Shown one piece after another: positions 24,325 through 29,755 of a stretch of 29,755 nucleotides of DNA. The position numbers and the translations under genes were made by a program. Under the pieces are notes generated by a model. That model saw only the letters and a program-made list of their open reading frames with translations, had not been told where the DNA came from and made no database searches. This DNA is from an uncultured Christensenella sp. (GTDB lineage Bacteria; Bacillota; Clostridia; Christensenellales; UBA1242), in the NCBI GenBank assembly GCA_905195085.1, contig CAJJUK010000019.1:1-29755 (forward strand), given 5' to 3'. The stretch's first letter is position 1. Each line of letters starts with the position of its first letter.

Positions 24325-25263
24325 CTATGTTCTTTTTGGGCTACATTTTTCAAGAGCTTCAAAAAGGTCATATTTGAACATATTTATGTCTAAGTCTACA
24401 CAAACGGTTGCATTTGGCTTTTTGTCAAAATCTATGTCAACATAACCATAATCATCTGTTTCCGTTTTATAATATTTTATTTCAATGAATGCCTTTTCTG
24501 TTTTTATATATTCAGGATGGGTGAGATAGTAGATTGTGCAAACATCGTGAACAGCAGCACCCATTTTGCCAACATGATAATCATTATATCCTTTAAACAT
24601 TTTGGCGTAAATTTTTCCAATTTTATTTGTTTTTTTGAATTTTTTGATGTCGTTGTGGTCAAGATAAGCAAAGTGTCCAAGTTCCATTGGAACCATAACA
24701 AGCTTAATTCCGCTTTTAAACACTACTTCAGCAGCTTCAGGGTCGTAGCCGATGTTGAATGATTTGTATGGTTTTCCATAAATTTTTTCTTTTGTTCCGC
24801 TTTCAAAAATAATTTCTTTGATATATTTTTTGCAGTCTGGATATTTCTGTATCATTTTTGCCAAATTCGTCATTGGTCCAATTGACACGATTGAAATTTT
24901 GTCTTTGGAGTTTTTTAAGGTCTGATATATAACATCGCAGGCTTCTCCTTCGACAGGCGAGTGTTTGAGTTTTTTCTTGTTGTATGAATAAGCGCCAAGT
25001 CCGCTTTTTCCCTGCGCCTTGGTTGCATACTTGGCTGGACGAACTAATGGGCTTGAAGCGCCTTGAACCACTGGAATTTCTTCGTTAAACAGTTCTGTGA
25101 TGTGAATGGCGTTTGCTGTTATGTTTTCTATTGGACCATTTCCACCGGCAGAAGATAACAGTTTTATATTGAATCTCTCACTTTTTATTGCATAGAGAAG
25201 TGCAATTGAATCGTCAACACCTGGGTCGGTGTCTATGATTAAATCAATCTTTTTTTCTTCCAT
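24325..25263 (-). CDS. Inosine-uridine-type nucleoside hydrolase
   Basis: Predicted to split nucleosides into base and ribose. The 312-residue protein has DTDPGVDD near residues 10-17 and the sugar loop FNIGYDPEAAEVV. It also has the canonical C-terminal His-Asp pair (AAVHDVCTIYYLTHP), so this copy keeps the proton-donor His that the copy at 7823-8779 lacks. The usual MGG motif reads FESG. The start is the ATG at 25261-25263, with AGAGGAAAC upstream; the longer frame to 25389 passes through a good promoter. The two single-domain copies share the VDTDPG start, a conserved EIPVV/DIPVV segment and a similar TIYYL-HP end, so they look like diverged paralogues. Confidence 0.92.
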   Translation of the reverse strand: MEEKKIDLIIDTDPGVDDSIALLYAIKSERFNIKLLSSAGGNGPIENITANAIHITELFNEEIPVVQGASSPLVRPAKYATKAQGKSGLGAYSYNKKKLKHSPVEGEACDVIYQTLKNSKDKISIVSIGPMTNLAKMIQKYPDCKKYIKEIIFESGTKEKIYGKPYKSFNIGYDPEAAEVVFKSGIKLVMVPMELGHFAYLDHNDIKKFKKTNKIGKIYAKMFKGYNDYHVGKMGAAVHDVCTIYYLTHPEYIKTEKAFIEIKYYKTETDDYGYVDIDFDKKPNATVCVDLDINMFKYDLFEALEKCSPKRT

Positions 25264-25293
25264 GTTGTTTCCTCTTGTTTTTATTATGGTTAT

Positions 25294-25321
25294 ATTATAG
25301 CATAAAAATTTTGCATGACAA
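25294..25321 (-). promoter_or_regulatory. Promoter of the nucleoside hydrolase-M16 operon
   Basis: On the minus strand TTGTCA (25321-25316), 16 bases, perfect TATAAT (25299-25294) with an extended TGC just before it. Leaves a leader of about 24 bases with an SD. Confidence 0.78.
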
Positions 25322-25365
25322 AATGTTTTGCTTTCAAAACTTTGAATGTTTTGAGTTTGATGCTT

Positions 25366-25418
25366 TGTGTTATGTATATTGCATAACACACTATATATTG
25401 TGTATTATGCATTGCATA
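25366..25418. repeat. Chain of overlapping inverted repeats
   Basis: TGTGTTATG (25366-25374) is the exact reverse complement of CATAACACA (25382-25390). The latter, with its leading G, also pairs with TGTGTATTATGC (25399-25410, two extra bases), and TATGC (25406-25410) then pairs with GCATA (25414-25418). Four arms therefore alternate in sense and can form competing hairpins or serve as repeated protein sites. Confidence 0.6.
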
Positions 25419-25486
25419 CCACCACTTGATTTTGAAAATGGATATTTTATTGATTGTTTCTTTCAGTTTTGATTTGCATTATTTGT

Positions 25487-25495
25487 GGTGACAAA
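25487..25495. promoter_or_regulatory. Weak candidate Spo0A box
   Basis: GGTGACAAA matches the 0A box (TTYGACAAA orientation) at seven of nine places, about 77 bases before spoIIAA. spoIIA operons are activated by Spo0A, but TGACAAA is common in this AT-rich sequence. Confidence 0.2.
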
Positions 25496-25498
25496 ATT

Positions 25499-25528
25499 AG
25501 AACAAATTCAGCATTTGTTCTTTTTTTT
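25499..25528 (+). terminator. Perfect intrinsic terminator upstream of spoIIAA
   Basis: AGAACAAAT (25499-25507) and ATTTGTTCT (25513-25521) form a 9-bp perfect stem around TCAGC, followed by an eight-T run on the plus strand only. No plus-strand gene precedes it. Confidence 0.8.
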
Positions 25529-25571
25529 ATGCATTTTTCGTATGCTATGCTTTTTGTGAAAAGGAGTGGTT

Positions 25572-25880
25572 ATGCAAGTCAAAAGTCGTGTTCATAATGG
25601 AGTGCTCTATGTTCTTCTTTGTGGGGAACTTGATGAACATTCCGCAACTTACACAAGAATTACACTAGATGAAATGTTTGATAAACCAAATTTTAGGAAA
25701 ATCATTATTGACCTTTCAGAACTTGATTTCATGGACTCAACTGGCATTGGAGTTTTGATTGGAAGATACAAACGCATGAAGGATAAAGACATTCCAATCT
25801 ACATTGCCAATCCGTCCGCTCATGCTGAAAAAATTTTTAAGATTACTGGGCTGTATGACATCATGCCGAAAATTGTGTAA
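25572..25880 (+). CDS. spoIIAA: Anti-sigma-F factor antagonist SpoIIAA
   Basis: In the forespore, unphosphorylated SpoIIAA binds SpoIIAB and frees sigma-F. The 102-residue STAS protein has the phosphorylation site Ser56 in the motif MDSTGIGVLIGRYK. The ATG at 25572 is 5 bases from AAGGAG (25561-25566); the GTG at 25566 overlaps that site. It is the first gene of spoIIA, 12 bases before spoIIAB. The region just upstream has two TATGCT elements that could be a -10 but no good -35. Confidence 0.97.
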   Translation: MQVKSRVHNGVLYVLLCGELDEHSATYTRITLDEMFDKPNFRKIIIDLSELDFMDSTGIGVLIGRYKRMKDKDIPIYIANPSAHAEKIFKITGLYDIMPKIV

Positions 25881-25892
25881 AAAGGAGTTGTT

Positions 25893-26339
25893 ATGAAATA
25901 TTCAAATTTTATGGAAGTAACTTTCAAGGCGTTGTCAGTTAATGAGGGGTTTGCACGTGTTTGTGTTGCATCTTTTTGTGTTCAATTGAATCCTTCTGTT
26001 GACGAAATTACTGATATTAAAACAGCTGTTTCTGAGGCTGTGACAAATTGCGTTGTTCATGCGTACCCAACTTCTGTTAAGGGTGATGTTATTTTGCGTT
26101 GTGAGCTTGAGGACGATATGGTCACCGTTACTGTCACTGATAAGGGTGTTGGAATTAAAGATATAACCAAGGCGAGAGAACCATTCTACACATCAAAACC
26201 TTCTGCTGAGCGTTCTGGTATGGGCTTTACTGTTATGGAAAGTTTTATGGACGATGTTCAAGTTGTCAGCAATTCGTTTGGAACCTCTGTCAGAATGACG
26301 AAAAAAATCTTGTCCGCTTCCTGTGAAAAGGTGGGCTGA
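25893..26339 (+). CDS. spoIIAB: Anti-sigma-F factor / serine kinase SpoIIAB
   Basis: Binds and holds sigma-F, and as a kinase phosphorylates SpoIIAA using ATP. The 148-residue GHKL-fold protein shows the N box with Glu48 and Asn52 (EAVTNCVVHAY), the G1 box with Asp83 (DKGVGI), and the G2 box SGMGFTVM near 108-115. AAAGGAG lies close to the ATG. The stop codon is one base before the sigF ATG. Length matches the Bacillus and Clostridium proteins. Confidence 0.97.
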   Translation: MKYSNFMEVTFKALSVNEGFARVCVASFCVQLNPSVDEITDIKTAVSEAVTNCVVHAYPTSVKGDVILRCELEDDMVTVTVTDKGVGIKDITKAREPFYTSKPSAERSGMGFTVMESFMDDVQVVSNSFGTSVRMTKKILSASCEKVG

Positions 26340-26340
26340 G

Positions 26341-27063
26341 ATGCTGGGGCAAGATGAAACTCTTGACCTTATCAAAAAAGCACAATCCGGAGATGAAAAC
26401 GCCAAAGAAAAATTGGTTAATGAGAATTCTCCACTTATCAAAAGTGTAATTAGGTGGTTCAGAGATAAGGGGATTGAAAATGAAGACCTTTATCAACTTG
26501 GTTGTCTTGGATTTTTGAAGGCGATAAATAACTTTGACTGCTCTTTTAATGTCAAATTTTCCACCTATGTTGTGCCGATGGTTGTGGGCGAAATTAAGCG
26601 TTTTATGAGAGATGATGGTGCTGTTAAGGTTTCAAGGGCGATTAAGGGACTGAATTTGAAGATTAACAAATTTGTTGATGTCTTTTTTGTCGAAAATGGC
26701 AAGAAACCTTCAATTTCCGAAATTGCCGAACATTTTAAGATTAGCGAGCAAGATGTCGTTCTTGCAATGGACTCTGCCAAGATGCCTATTTCTCTTTACA
26801 CTCCTTTCGATGATGGTGAAGAAGATGGACTGACTGTTATTGACAGATTTGATGGGCAGGAAAACGAAGATTTTGTTGACAAGTTTGCATTGAAAGATAT
26901 GATTGACAAACTTGAGGACAGGGATAAAAAGATTATTTTGATGAGATATTTCTATGACAAAACTCAAAGTGAGATTGCTGAGCGTTTGGGTGTTTCTCAA
27001 GTTCAAGTTTCTAGACTTGAAAATAAGATTTTGGAAAATTTAAAGAAAAAATTGGAAAGCTGA
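26341..27063 (+). CDS. sigF: RNA polymerase sigma-F factor
   Basis: First forespore-specific sigma factor, held inactive by SpoIIAB until septation. The 240 residues contain region 2 (SVIRWFRDKGIENEDLYQLGCLGFLKAINNFD, then FSTYVVPMVVGEIKRFMRDDG), region 3 (PSISEIAEHFKISEQDV) and the region 4 helix-turn-helix (TQSEIAERLGVSQVQVSRLE). It is called sigma-F rather than sigma-G because of its place in spoIIA. The ATG at 26341 has AAAGGTGG 7 bases upstream; the GTG at 26323 would overlap spoIIAB and lacks an SD. A hairpin terminator follows after 33 bases. Confidence 0.97.
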   Translation: MLGQDETLDLIKKAQSGDENAKEKLVNENSPLIKSVIRWFRDKGIENEDLYQLGCLGFLKAINNFDCSFNVKFSTYVVPMVVGEIKRFMRDDGAVKVSRAIKGLNLKINKFVDVFFVENGKKPSISEIAEHFKISEQDVVLAMDSAKMPISLYTPFDDGEEDGLTVIDRFDGQENEDFVDKFALKDMIDKLEDRDKKIILMRYFYDKTQSEIAERLGVSQVQVSRLENKILENLKKKLES

Positions 27064-27096
27064 TATTTCTCAATTTTTTGAGCGATTTGTATCTTT

Positions 27097-27127
27097 TGTG
27101 TTGAAAATTTTTCAACACATTTTTTTA
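27097..27127 (+). terminator. Terminator of the spoIIA operon
   Basis: TGTGTTGAAAA and TTTTCAACACA form a perfect long stem with almost no loop, followed by seven T residues. Confidence 0.85.
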
Positions 27128-27139
27128 CACTTTTTTTAT

Positions 27140-27167
27140 TTGCTGTTTGTGATTTTTATGATATAAT
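27140..27167 (+). promoter_or_regulatory. Extended -10 promoter for a leaderless mRNA (HD/nucleoside hydrolase pair)
   Basis: TGATATAAT (27159-27167) is a perfect extended -10. The -35 TTGCTG (27140-27145, 16 bases away) is weak, as is common with an extended -10. Seven bases follow before the ATG at 27175, and there is no SD. Confidence 0.65.
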
Positions 27168-27174
27168 ATTTTTT

Positions 27175-27852
27175 ATGAGCAAGAAAGAAGATTTAACGGA
27201 AAAAGATATTAAACAAATTTTCCAAATGTATAAAAATGCACATAGACTGAAAACCATCTTAAGAACAGGATGGTCAAGATGGGGGCTGGACAAAAAAATA
27301 AGGTATGAAAGTGTGGCCGAACATATCTACGGTTGTTGTATGCTTGCTCTTTCAATTTTTGCTAATGGCGGTGCAAAAAATTTGAATGTTGATAAAGTCT
27401 TTACAATGCTTGTTCTTCATGAAACTGAAGAGATTTTTATTGGAGATATAACACCTTTTGACAAGAAAGTGGTTCATAAAAAAGAGTTGGGAAAAAGGGC
27501 AGTTAAAAAGTTTTTTAGAGGTGCACCAAATGCTGATTATTTTTTGAAAATTATTGAAGAGTACGAGGCTAATGAAACAGAAGAAGCTAAATTTGCTCGC
27601 AGAATTGATAAGCTTGAAGCAGATATTCAAGCGAAGTACTATGATAGGCATTTTATAAGGAAAATAAACCAAAGGGTTTTAAAGAACGAAAGAATAATGA
27701 AGTATAAATCTATGGGTTATACTAAAGTTTCAGATTTCTTTATTTTATATGACAAACATATCTTTGATGATTATTTTTTGAAATTACTTGAATATTTGGA
27801 AAATGATGACGAGATTGATAAGGAGTATGATGGTGGTGAAAAACAGAACTAA
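27175..27852 (+). CDS. HD-family hydrolase, YfbR-like 5'-nucleotidase candidate
   Basis: The 225-residue protein matches YfbR-type HD phosphohydrolases, which remove phosphate from deoxynucleoside monophosphates. His50 lies in RYESVAEHIYG. The second motif LHETEEIFIGDITP (81-94) gives His82, Glu86 and Asp91, and Asp145 lies in ARRIDKLEADIQAKY. The Asp of the HD pair is Glu83, a conservative but uncommon change. Trp33/Trp36 near the N-terminus sit where YfbR has the Trp that excludes ribose. The ATG at 27175 follows an extended -10 by seven bases. The gene overlaps the start of the nucleoside hydrolase fusion by 23 bases, so the two are co-translated. Substrate is inferred. Confidence 0.82.
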   Translation: MSKKEDLTEKDIKQIFQMYKNAHRLKTILRTGWSRWGLDKKIRYESVAEHIYGCCMLALSIFANGGAKNLNVDKVFTMLVLHETEEIFIGDITPFDKKVVHKKELGKRAVKKFFRGAPNADYFLKIIEEYEANETEEAKFARRIDKLEADIQAKYYDRHFIRKINQRVLKNERIMKYKSMGYTKVSDFFILYDKHIFDDYFLKLLEYLENDDEIDKEYDGGEKQN

Positions 27853-29257
27853 AGTGTTGATTGATTCTGATATTGCTAATGAAATCGATGACCAATTTGC
27901 TTTGGCTTATGCTTTTTCTTGTCAGGATAAGTTGGATATTTTGGGAATTACGATTGCACCTTTCAGAGTTTCTTGGCAAAAGAATTTGTCTATTCGTGAT
28001 GGCATGATTGACAGCAAAAATGATGCTTACAGACTTCTTCGTTTTTTTGGAATTAAACATGACAGCAATAATCCATTTGTGTATTTGGGTTGTGAAGGTT
28101 TCTTGTCTGAGGGGTATAATTCCAAAAATCCTGCTGTTGAAAAAATTATTCAATTGGCACATGAGAATAAATCATTTTGCATTTGTTGTCTTGGAACTTT
28201 GACAAATGTTGCTATGGCTCTACGCATTGATCCTTCCATTGCTTCGAAAATCAACGTGGTTTGGCTTGGGACAGACAATGTCCTTTTGGATAAGTTTGAA
28301 GATGCAAACTATCGAAAAGATGTTCAGGCTTTTAATGAAGTGTTGGCAAGCAAAGTGAATTTGACAATCTTTCCTACATATCTTGCAAGAACTTTTGTTA
28401 CTTCAACTTATGAGTTTTCTCAAAATATTAAAGGAAATCATATTGCAAAATACCTTACTTCAATTATGAACAAATTTATTTTTACTGAAGAAAATTTGGG
28501 TATTAAGACGATTTATGATATAGGACCAATAGCTTATTTGCTACATAAGGATTTGTTTGGGGTCAAAGAGATTGATGCCCATATCGTTTTAAAAGACAAA
28601 GATGTGAAGATTGATAAGGATAGGAAAGTTAACTACATTGTTTCCATTCCAAAACACTCTTTTGTTTGGAGTGACTTTTTGAAGGCGATTAATTCAAATA
28701 AAGATTATTATTTCAAACCAAACATTTTCTTTACGTCGGACACACACTTTAATCATGAAAGAAAGGTTAGGTTGAAACAGGTCCCATTCAAGACTGTGGA
28801 AGAGATGAACAAAGAGTTGGTTAAGCGCTGGAACAATAAGGTTGGTCCAAATGATGTTGTCTATCATTTGGGCGATTTCGGAGATTATGAGTTTGTTAAA
28901 AAACTTAATGGAAAAATTCGTTTGATTTGTGGCAACTATGAAGAAAAAGACTATGGAAAAAACTTTGAAGAGTTTAGAAAGAAACTTATGAAACTTGGTT
29001 TTTCTGATGTTATTAAAAATGGTGTTTATCTTGACAAGAAAGTGCTTGGCGAAAAAGTTTATTTGACGCACAAACCAACAAATCATGCCAAAGACTGTTT
29101 GACACTATTTGGTCATGTTCATAGTTTGGCTCTAGTTAAAAAATTTGGTTTTAATGTTTGTGTGACCTATCATTACTATGCACCAATAAGTCAAGAAACA
29201 GCAAAAAGATATTTGAATTTCGTTAAGAATTTTGCTGACGAAGATGTGTTTGTTTAA
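27830..29257 (+). CDS. Nucleoside hydrolase / metallophosphoesterase fusion protein
   Basis: The 475-residue protein joins two enzymes. Residues 1-290 or so are a nucleoside hydrolase-like domain of the IDSDIANEIDDQFAL type (Asp12, Asp14, Asp20, Asp21), with a late TIYDIGPIAYLLH element where the usual His-Asp is Tyr-Asp. Residues 300-475 are a calcineurin-like phosphoesterase: Asp304 and His306 (SDTHFNH), Asp349 (HLGDFGD), Asn369 in GNYE where GNHD is usual, His414 (THKP), and GHVH at 428-431. The second part matches small phosphoesterases with a KPxDTVYHLGDF-like block. AAGGAG (27820-27825) favours the ATG at 27830 (or the GTG at 27833) over the ATG at 27827. Coupling to the HD gene suggests stepwise breakdown of a phosphorylated nucleoside. 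Confidence 0.88.
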   Translation: MVVKNRTKVLIDSDIANEIDDQFALAYAFSCQDKLDILGITIAPFRVSWQKNLSIRDGMIDSKNDAYRLLRFFGIKHDSNNPFVYLGCEGFLSEGYNSKNPAVEKIIQLAHENKSFCICCLGTLTNVAMALRIDPSIASKINVVWLGTDNVLLDKFEDANYRKDVQAFNEVLASKVNLTIFPTYLARTFVTSTYEFSQNIKGNHIAKYLTSIMNKFIFTEENLGIKTIYDIGPIAYLLHKDLFGVKEIDAHIVLKDKDVKIDKDRKVNYIVSIPKHSFVWSDFLKAINSNKDYYFKPNIFFTSDTHFNHERKVRLKQVPFKTVEEMNKELVKRWNNKVGPNDVVYHLGDFGDYEFVKKLNGKIRLICGNYEEKDYGKNFEEFRKKLMKLGFSDVIKNGVYLDKKVLGEKVYLTHKPTNHAKDCLTLFGHVHSLALVKKFGFNVCVTYHYYAPISQETAKRYLNFVKNFADEDVFV

Positions 29258-29305
29258 TTGGTGGTTGTGTGTTATATGGATAGGGGTATGCTTGTTGAAA
29301 TTTTA

Positions 29306-29331
29306 TAAAAAGAGCGTTCGGCTCTTTTTTT
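29306..29331 (+). terminator. Terminator of the HD-fusion operon
   Basis: AAAAAGAGC and GCTCTTTTT pair perfectly around GTTCG, with a T run. Confidence 0.88.
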
Positions 29332-29349
29332 GTGGGGTTGTTTTGGAAA

Positions 29350-29379
29350 TAAAAAAACATCTAATTTCTTAGATGTTTT
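29350..29379 (-). terminator. Terminator of the tRNA cluster
   Basis: AAAACATCTAA (29354-29364) and TTAGATGTTTT (29369-29379) form an 11-bp perfect stem; on the minus strand it is followed by seven T residues, just after tRNA-Thr. Confidence 0.88.
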
Positions 29380-29382
29380 GTA

Positions 29383-29457
29383 TGGAGCTGGCGAAAGGAA
29401 TCGAACCTTCAACCTGCTGATTACAAGTCAGCTGCTCTACCATTGAGCCACGCCAGC
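29383..29457 (-). tRNA. tRNA-Thr (anticodon TGT)
   Basis: Read on the minus strand: acceptor GCTGGCG pairs with CGCCAGC, U discriminator, encoded CCA. The anticodon stem CTGA/TCAG encloses CTTGTAA, giving anticodon TGT. The T-loop is GGTTCGATTCC. 75 bases. Confidence 0.97.
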
Positions 29458-29472
29458 ACATATGCTTATTTT

Positions 29473-29557
29473 TGGTGGGCAGGGATGGATTCGAACCATC
29501 GAAGACATAGTCGACGGATTTACAGTCCGTTGCATTTGGCCGCTCTGCAACCTACCC
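29473..29557 (-). tRNA. tRNA-Tyr (anticodon GTA)
   Basis: Class II tRNA of 85 bases on the minus strand. Acceptor GGGTAGG pairs with CCTGCCC (one wobble), A discriminator, encoded CCA. The anticodon stem CGGA/TCCG encloses CTGTAAA, giving GTA; a long variable arm follows. Confidence 0.97.
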
Positions 29558-29562
29558 ATATT

Positions 29563-29708
29563 CTTGTGTCAAAGTGGAATTTATGCTTTTGCAGAATTCT
29601 ACTTTGCTCACTTATATGGTGTTCAAGGTGGAATTGAGCTCTCTTTTTCAAGAGATACGGGCGGACAATTCCACTTTGCTCACTTCTGGTGCCCAAAGGT
29701 GGAATCGA
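29563..29708. repeat. Tandem decayed copies of the tRNA-Phe 3' end and its flank
   Basis: On the plus strand 29595-29637 and 29667-29708 are near-identical units of about 42 bases: the first 19 bases differ at one position, then both have TGGTG, and both end in GGTGGAAT(T/C)GA. The second unit covers the 3' end of tRNA-Phe. A third, weaker partial copy is at about 29563-29583 (GTGTCAAAGTGGAATT). Units are partly palindromic, so hairpins form between adjacent AAAGTGGAATT and AATTCCACTTT blocks. Confidence 0.7.
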
Positions 29709-29755
29709 ACCACCGACACAGGGATTTTCAGTCCCTTGCTCTACCGACTGAGCTA
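29687..29755 (-). tRNA. tRNA-Phe (anticodon GAA), 5' end beyond the window
   Basis: Minus-strand sequence from the D-arm (TAGCTCAGTCGGTAGAGCA) to the encoded CCA. The anticodon stem GGGA/TCCC encloses CTGAAAA, giving GAA; T-arm GGTGGTTCGATTCCACC. The 5' acceptor strand lies past position 29755. Confidence 0.95.

Larger units (their letters stand above)
25351..25528 (+). ncRNA. Candidate terminated leader or small RNA upstream of spoIIA
   Basis: The 308 bases between the nucleoside hydrolase and spoIIAA hold no credible gene. A possible promoter, TTGAGT (25351-25356), 18 bases, TATATT (25375-25380), would start an RNA near 25387 that ends at the perfect intrinsic terminator 25499-25528. CACCAC (25420-25425) could pair with GTGGTG (25485-25490). 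Whether it is an independent RNA or an attenuated spoIIA leader is open. Confidence 0.3.

Noticed and set aside
25366..25418. CRISPR or tandem repeat array
   Set aside because: Arms are inverted, short and not spaced by unique spacers; no cas gene is present.
25275..25472. 65-codon plus-strand frame upstream of spoIIAA
   Set aside because: No ribosome site, begins opposite the minus-strand promoter, and its Cys/Phe-rich composition looks like translated AT-rich noncoding DNA.
27788..27829. Upstream start for the fusion protein at 27788
   Set aside because: It would overlap the HD gene further and has no SD; AAGGAG at 27820-27825 points to 27830.
29383..29755. Genomic island attached at the tRNA cluster
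   Set aside because: No integrase or island genes lie in the window; the repeats are short, close together and decayed.

Overview
The window is AT-rich DNA from a low-GC, endospore-forming Firmicute (Bacillota, most likely class Clostridia; the species cannot be fixed from sequence alone). The evidence is a complete spoIIA operon (spoIIAA-spoIIAB-sigF), a three-gene GerA-type germinant receptor operon, an L10-leader-controlled rplJ-rplL pair, and strong Shine-Dalgarno (SD) sites on many genes. Nothing looks like a prophage, insertion sequence or CRISPR array. The region reads as chromosomal core plus lineage-specific genes.

Layout. 1-4.6 kb: an unknown small acidic protein (minus), divergent from a membrane-anchored class III nucleotide cyclase; then a zinc-ribbon/TM2 membrane protein overlapping mnmA; then tRNA-Ser(GGA) followed closely by a SatA-like GNAT acetyltransferase. 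4.6-8.8 kb: ligD (phosphoesterase-ligase-polymerase, no Ku gene in the window), a small unknown protein, and a minus-strand pair of nucleoside hydrolase plus deoxyinosine/uracil-type DNA glycosylase. 8.9-14.4 kb: a YhhN-like membrane protein with leuS, an E/T-rich membrane protein (minus), and a membrane-anchored extracytoplasmic beta-rich protein. 14.4-18.2 kb: the germination operon A-B-C. 18.3-22.9 kb: ftsH with a long charged tail, an overlapping single-pass membrane protein, then the L10 leader, rplJ and rplL. 22.9-25.3 kb (minus): a second nucleoside hydrolase followed by an M16 zinc peptidase. 25.3-27.1 kb: a structured, terminator-containing intergenic region, then spoIIA. 27.1-29.3 kb: a YfbR-like HD-family hydrolase overlapping a nucleoside hydrolase/metallophosphoesterase fusion. 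29.3 kb to end (minus): tRNA-Phe, tRNA-Tyr and tRNA-Thr, with decayed copies of the tRNA-Phe 3' end in the Phe-Tyr spacer.

Three themes stand out. (1) N-glycosidic bond and nucleotide hydrolysis recurs: three nucleoside hydrolases of different active-site type, a DNA glycosylase, an HD nucleotidase-like enzyme and a metallophosphoesterase domain; the HD + fusion pair is the best candidate for an undescribed small pathway (nucleotide to nucleoside to base). (2) Five genes have a -10 hexamer ending only 6-7 nt before the start codon and no SD, so they appear to be transcribed as leaderless mRNAs, while neighbouring genes use ordinary SD leaders. (3) The spoIIA upstream region and the tRNA-Phe/Tyr spacer contain nucleic-acid structure that the genes do not explain.

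All family calls are from reading the translations; no database search or folding program was run.
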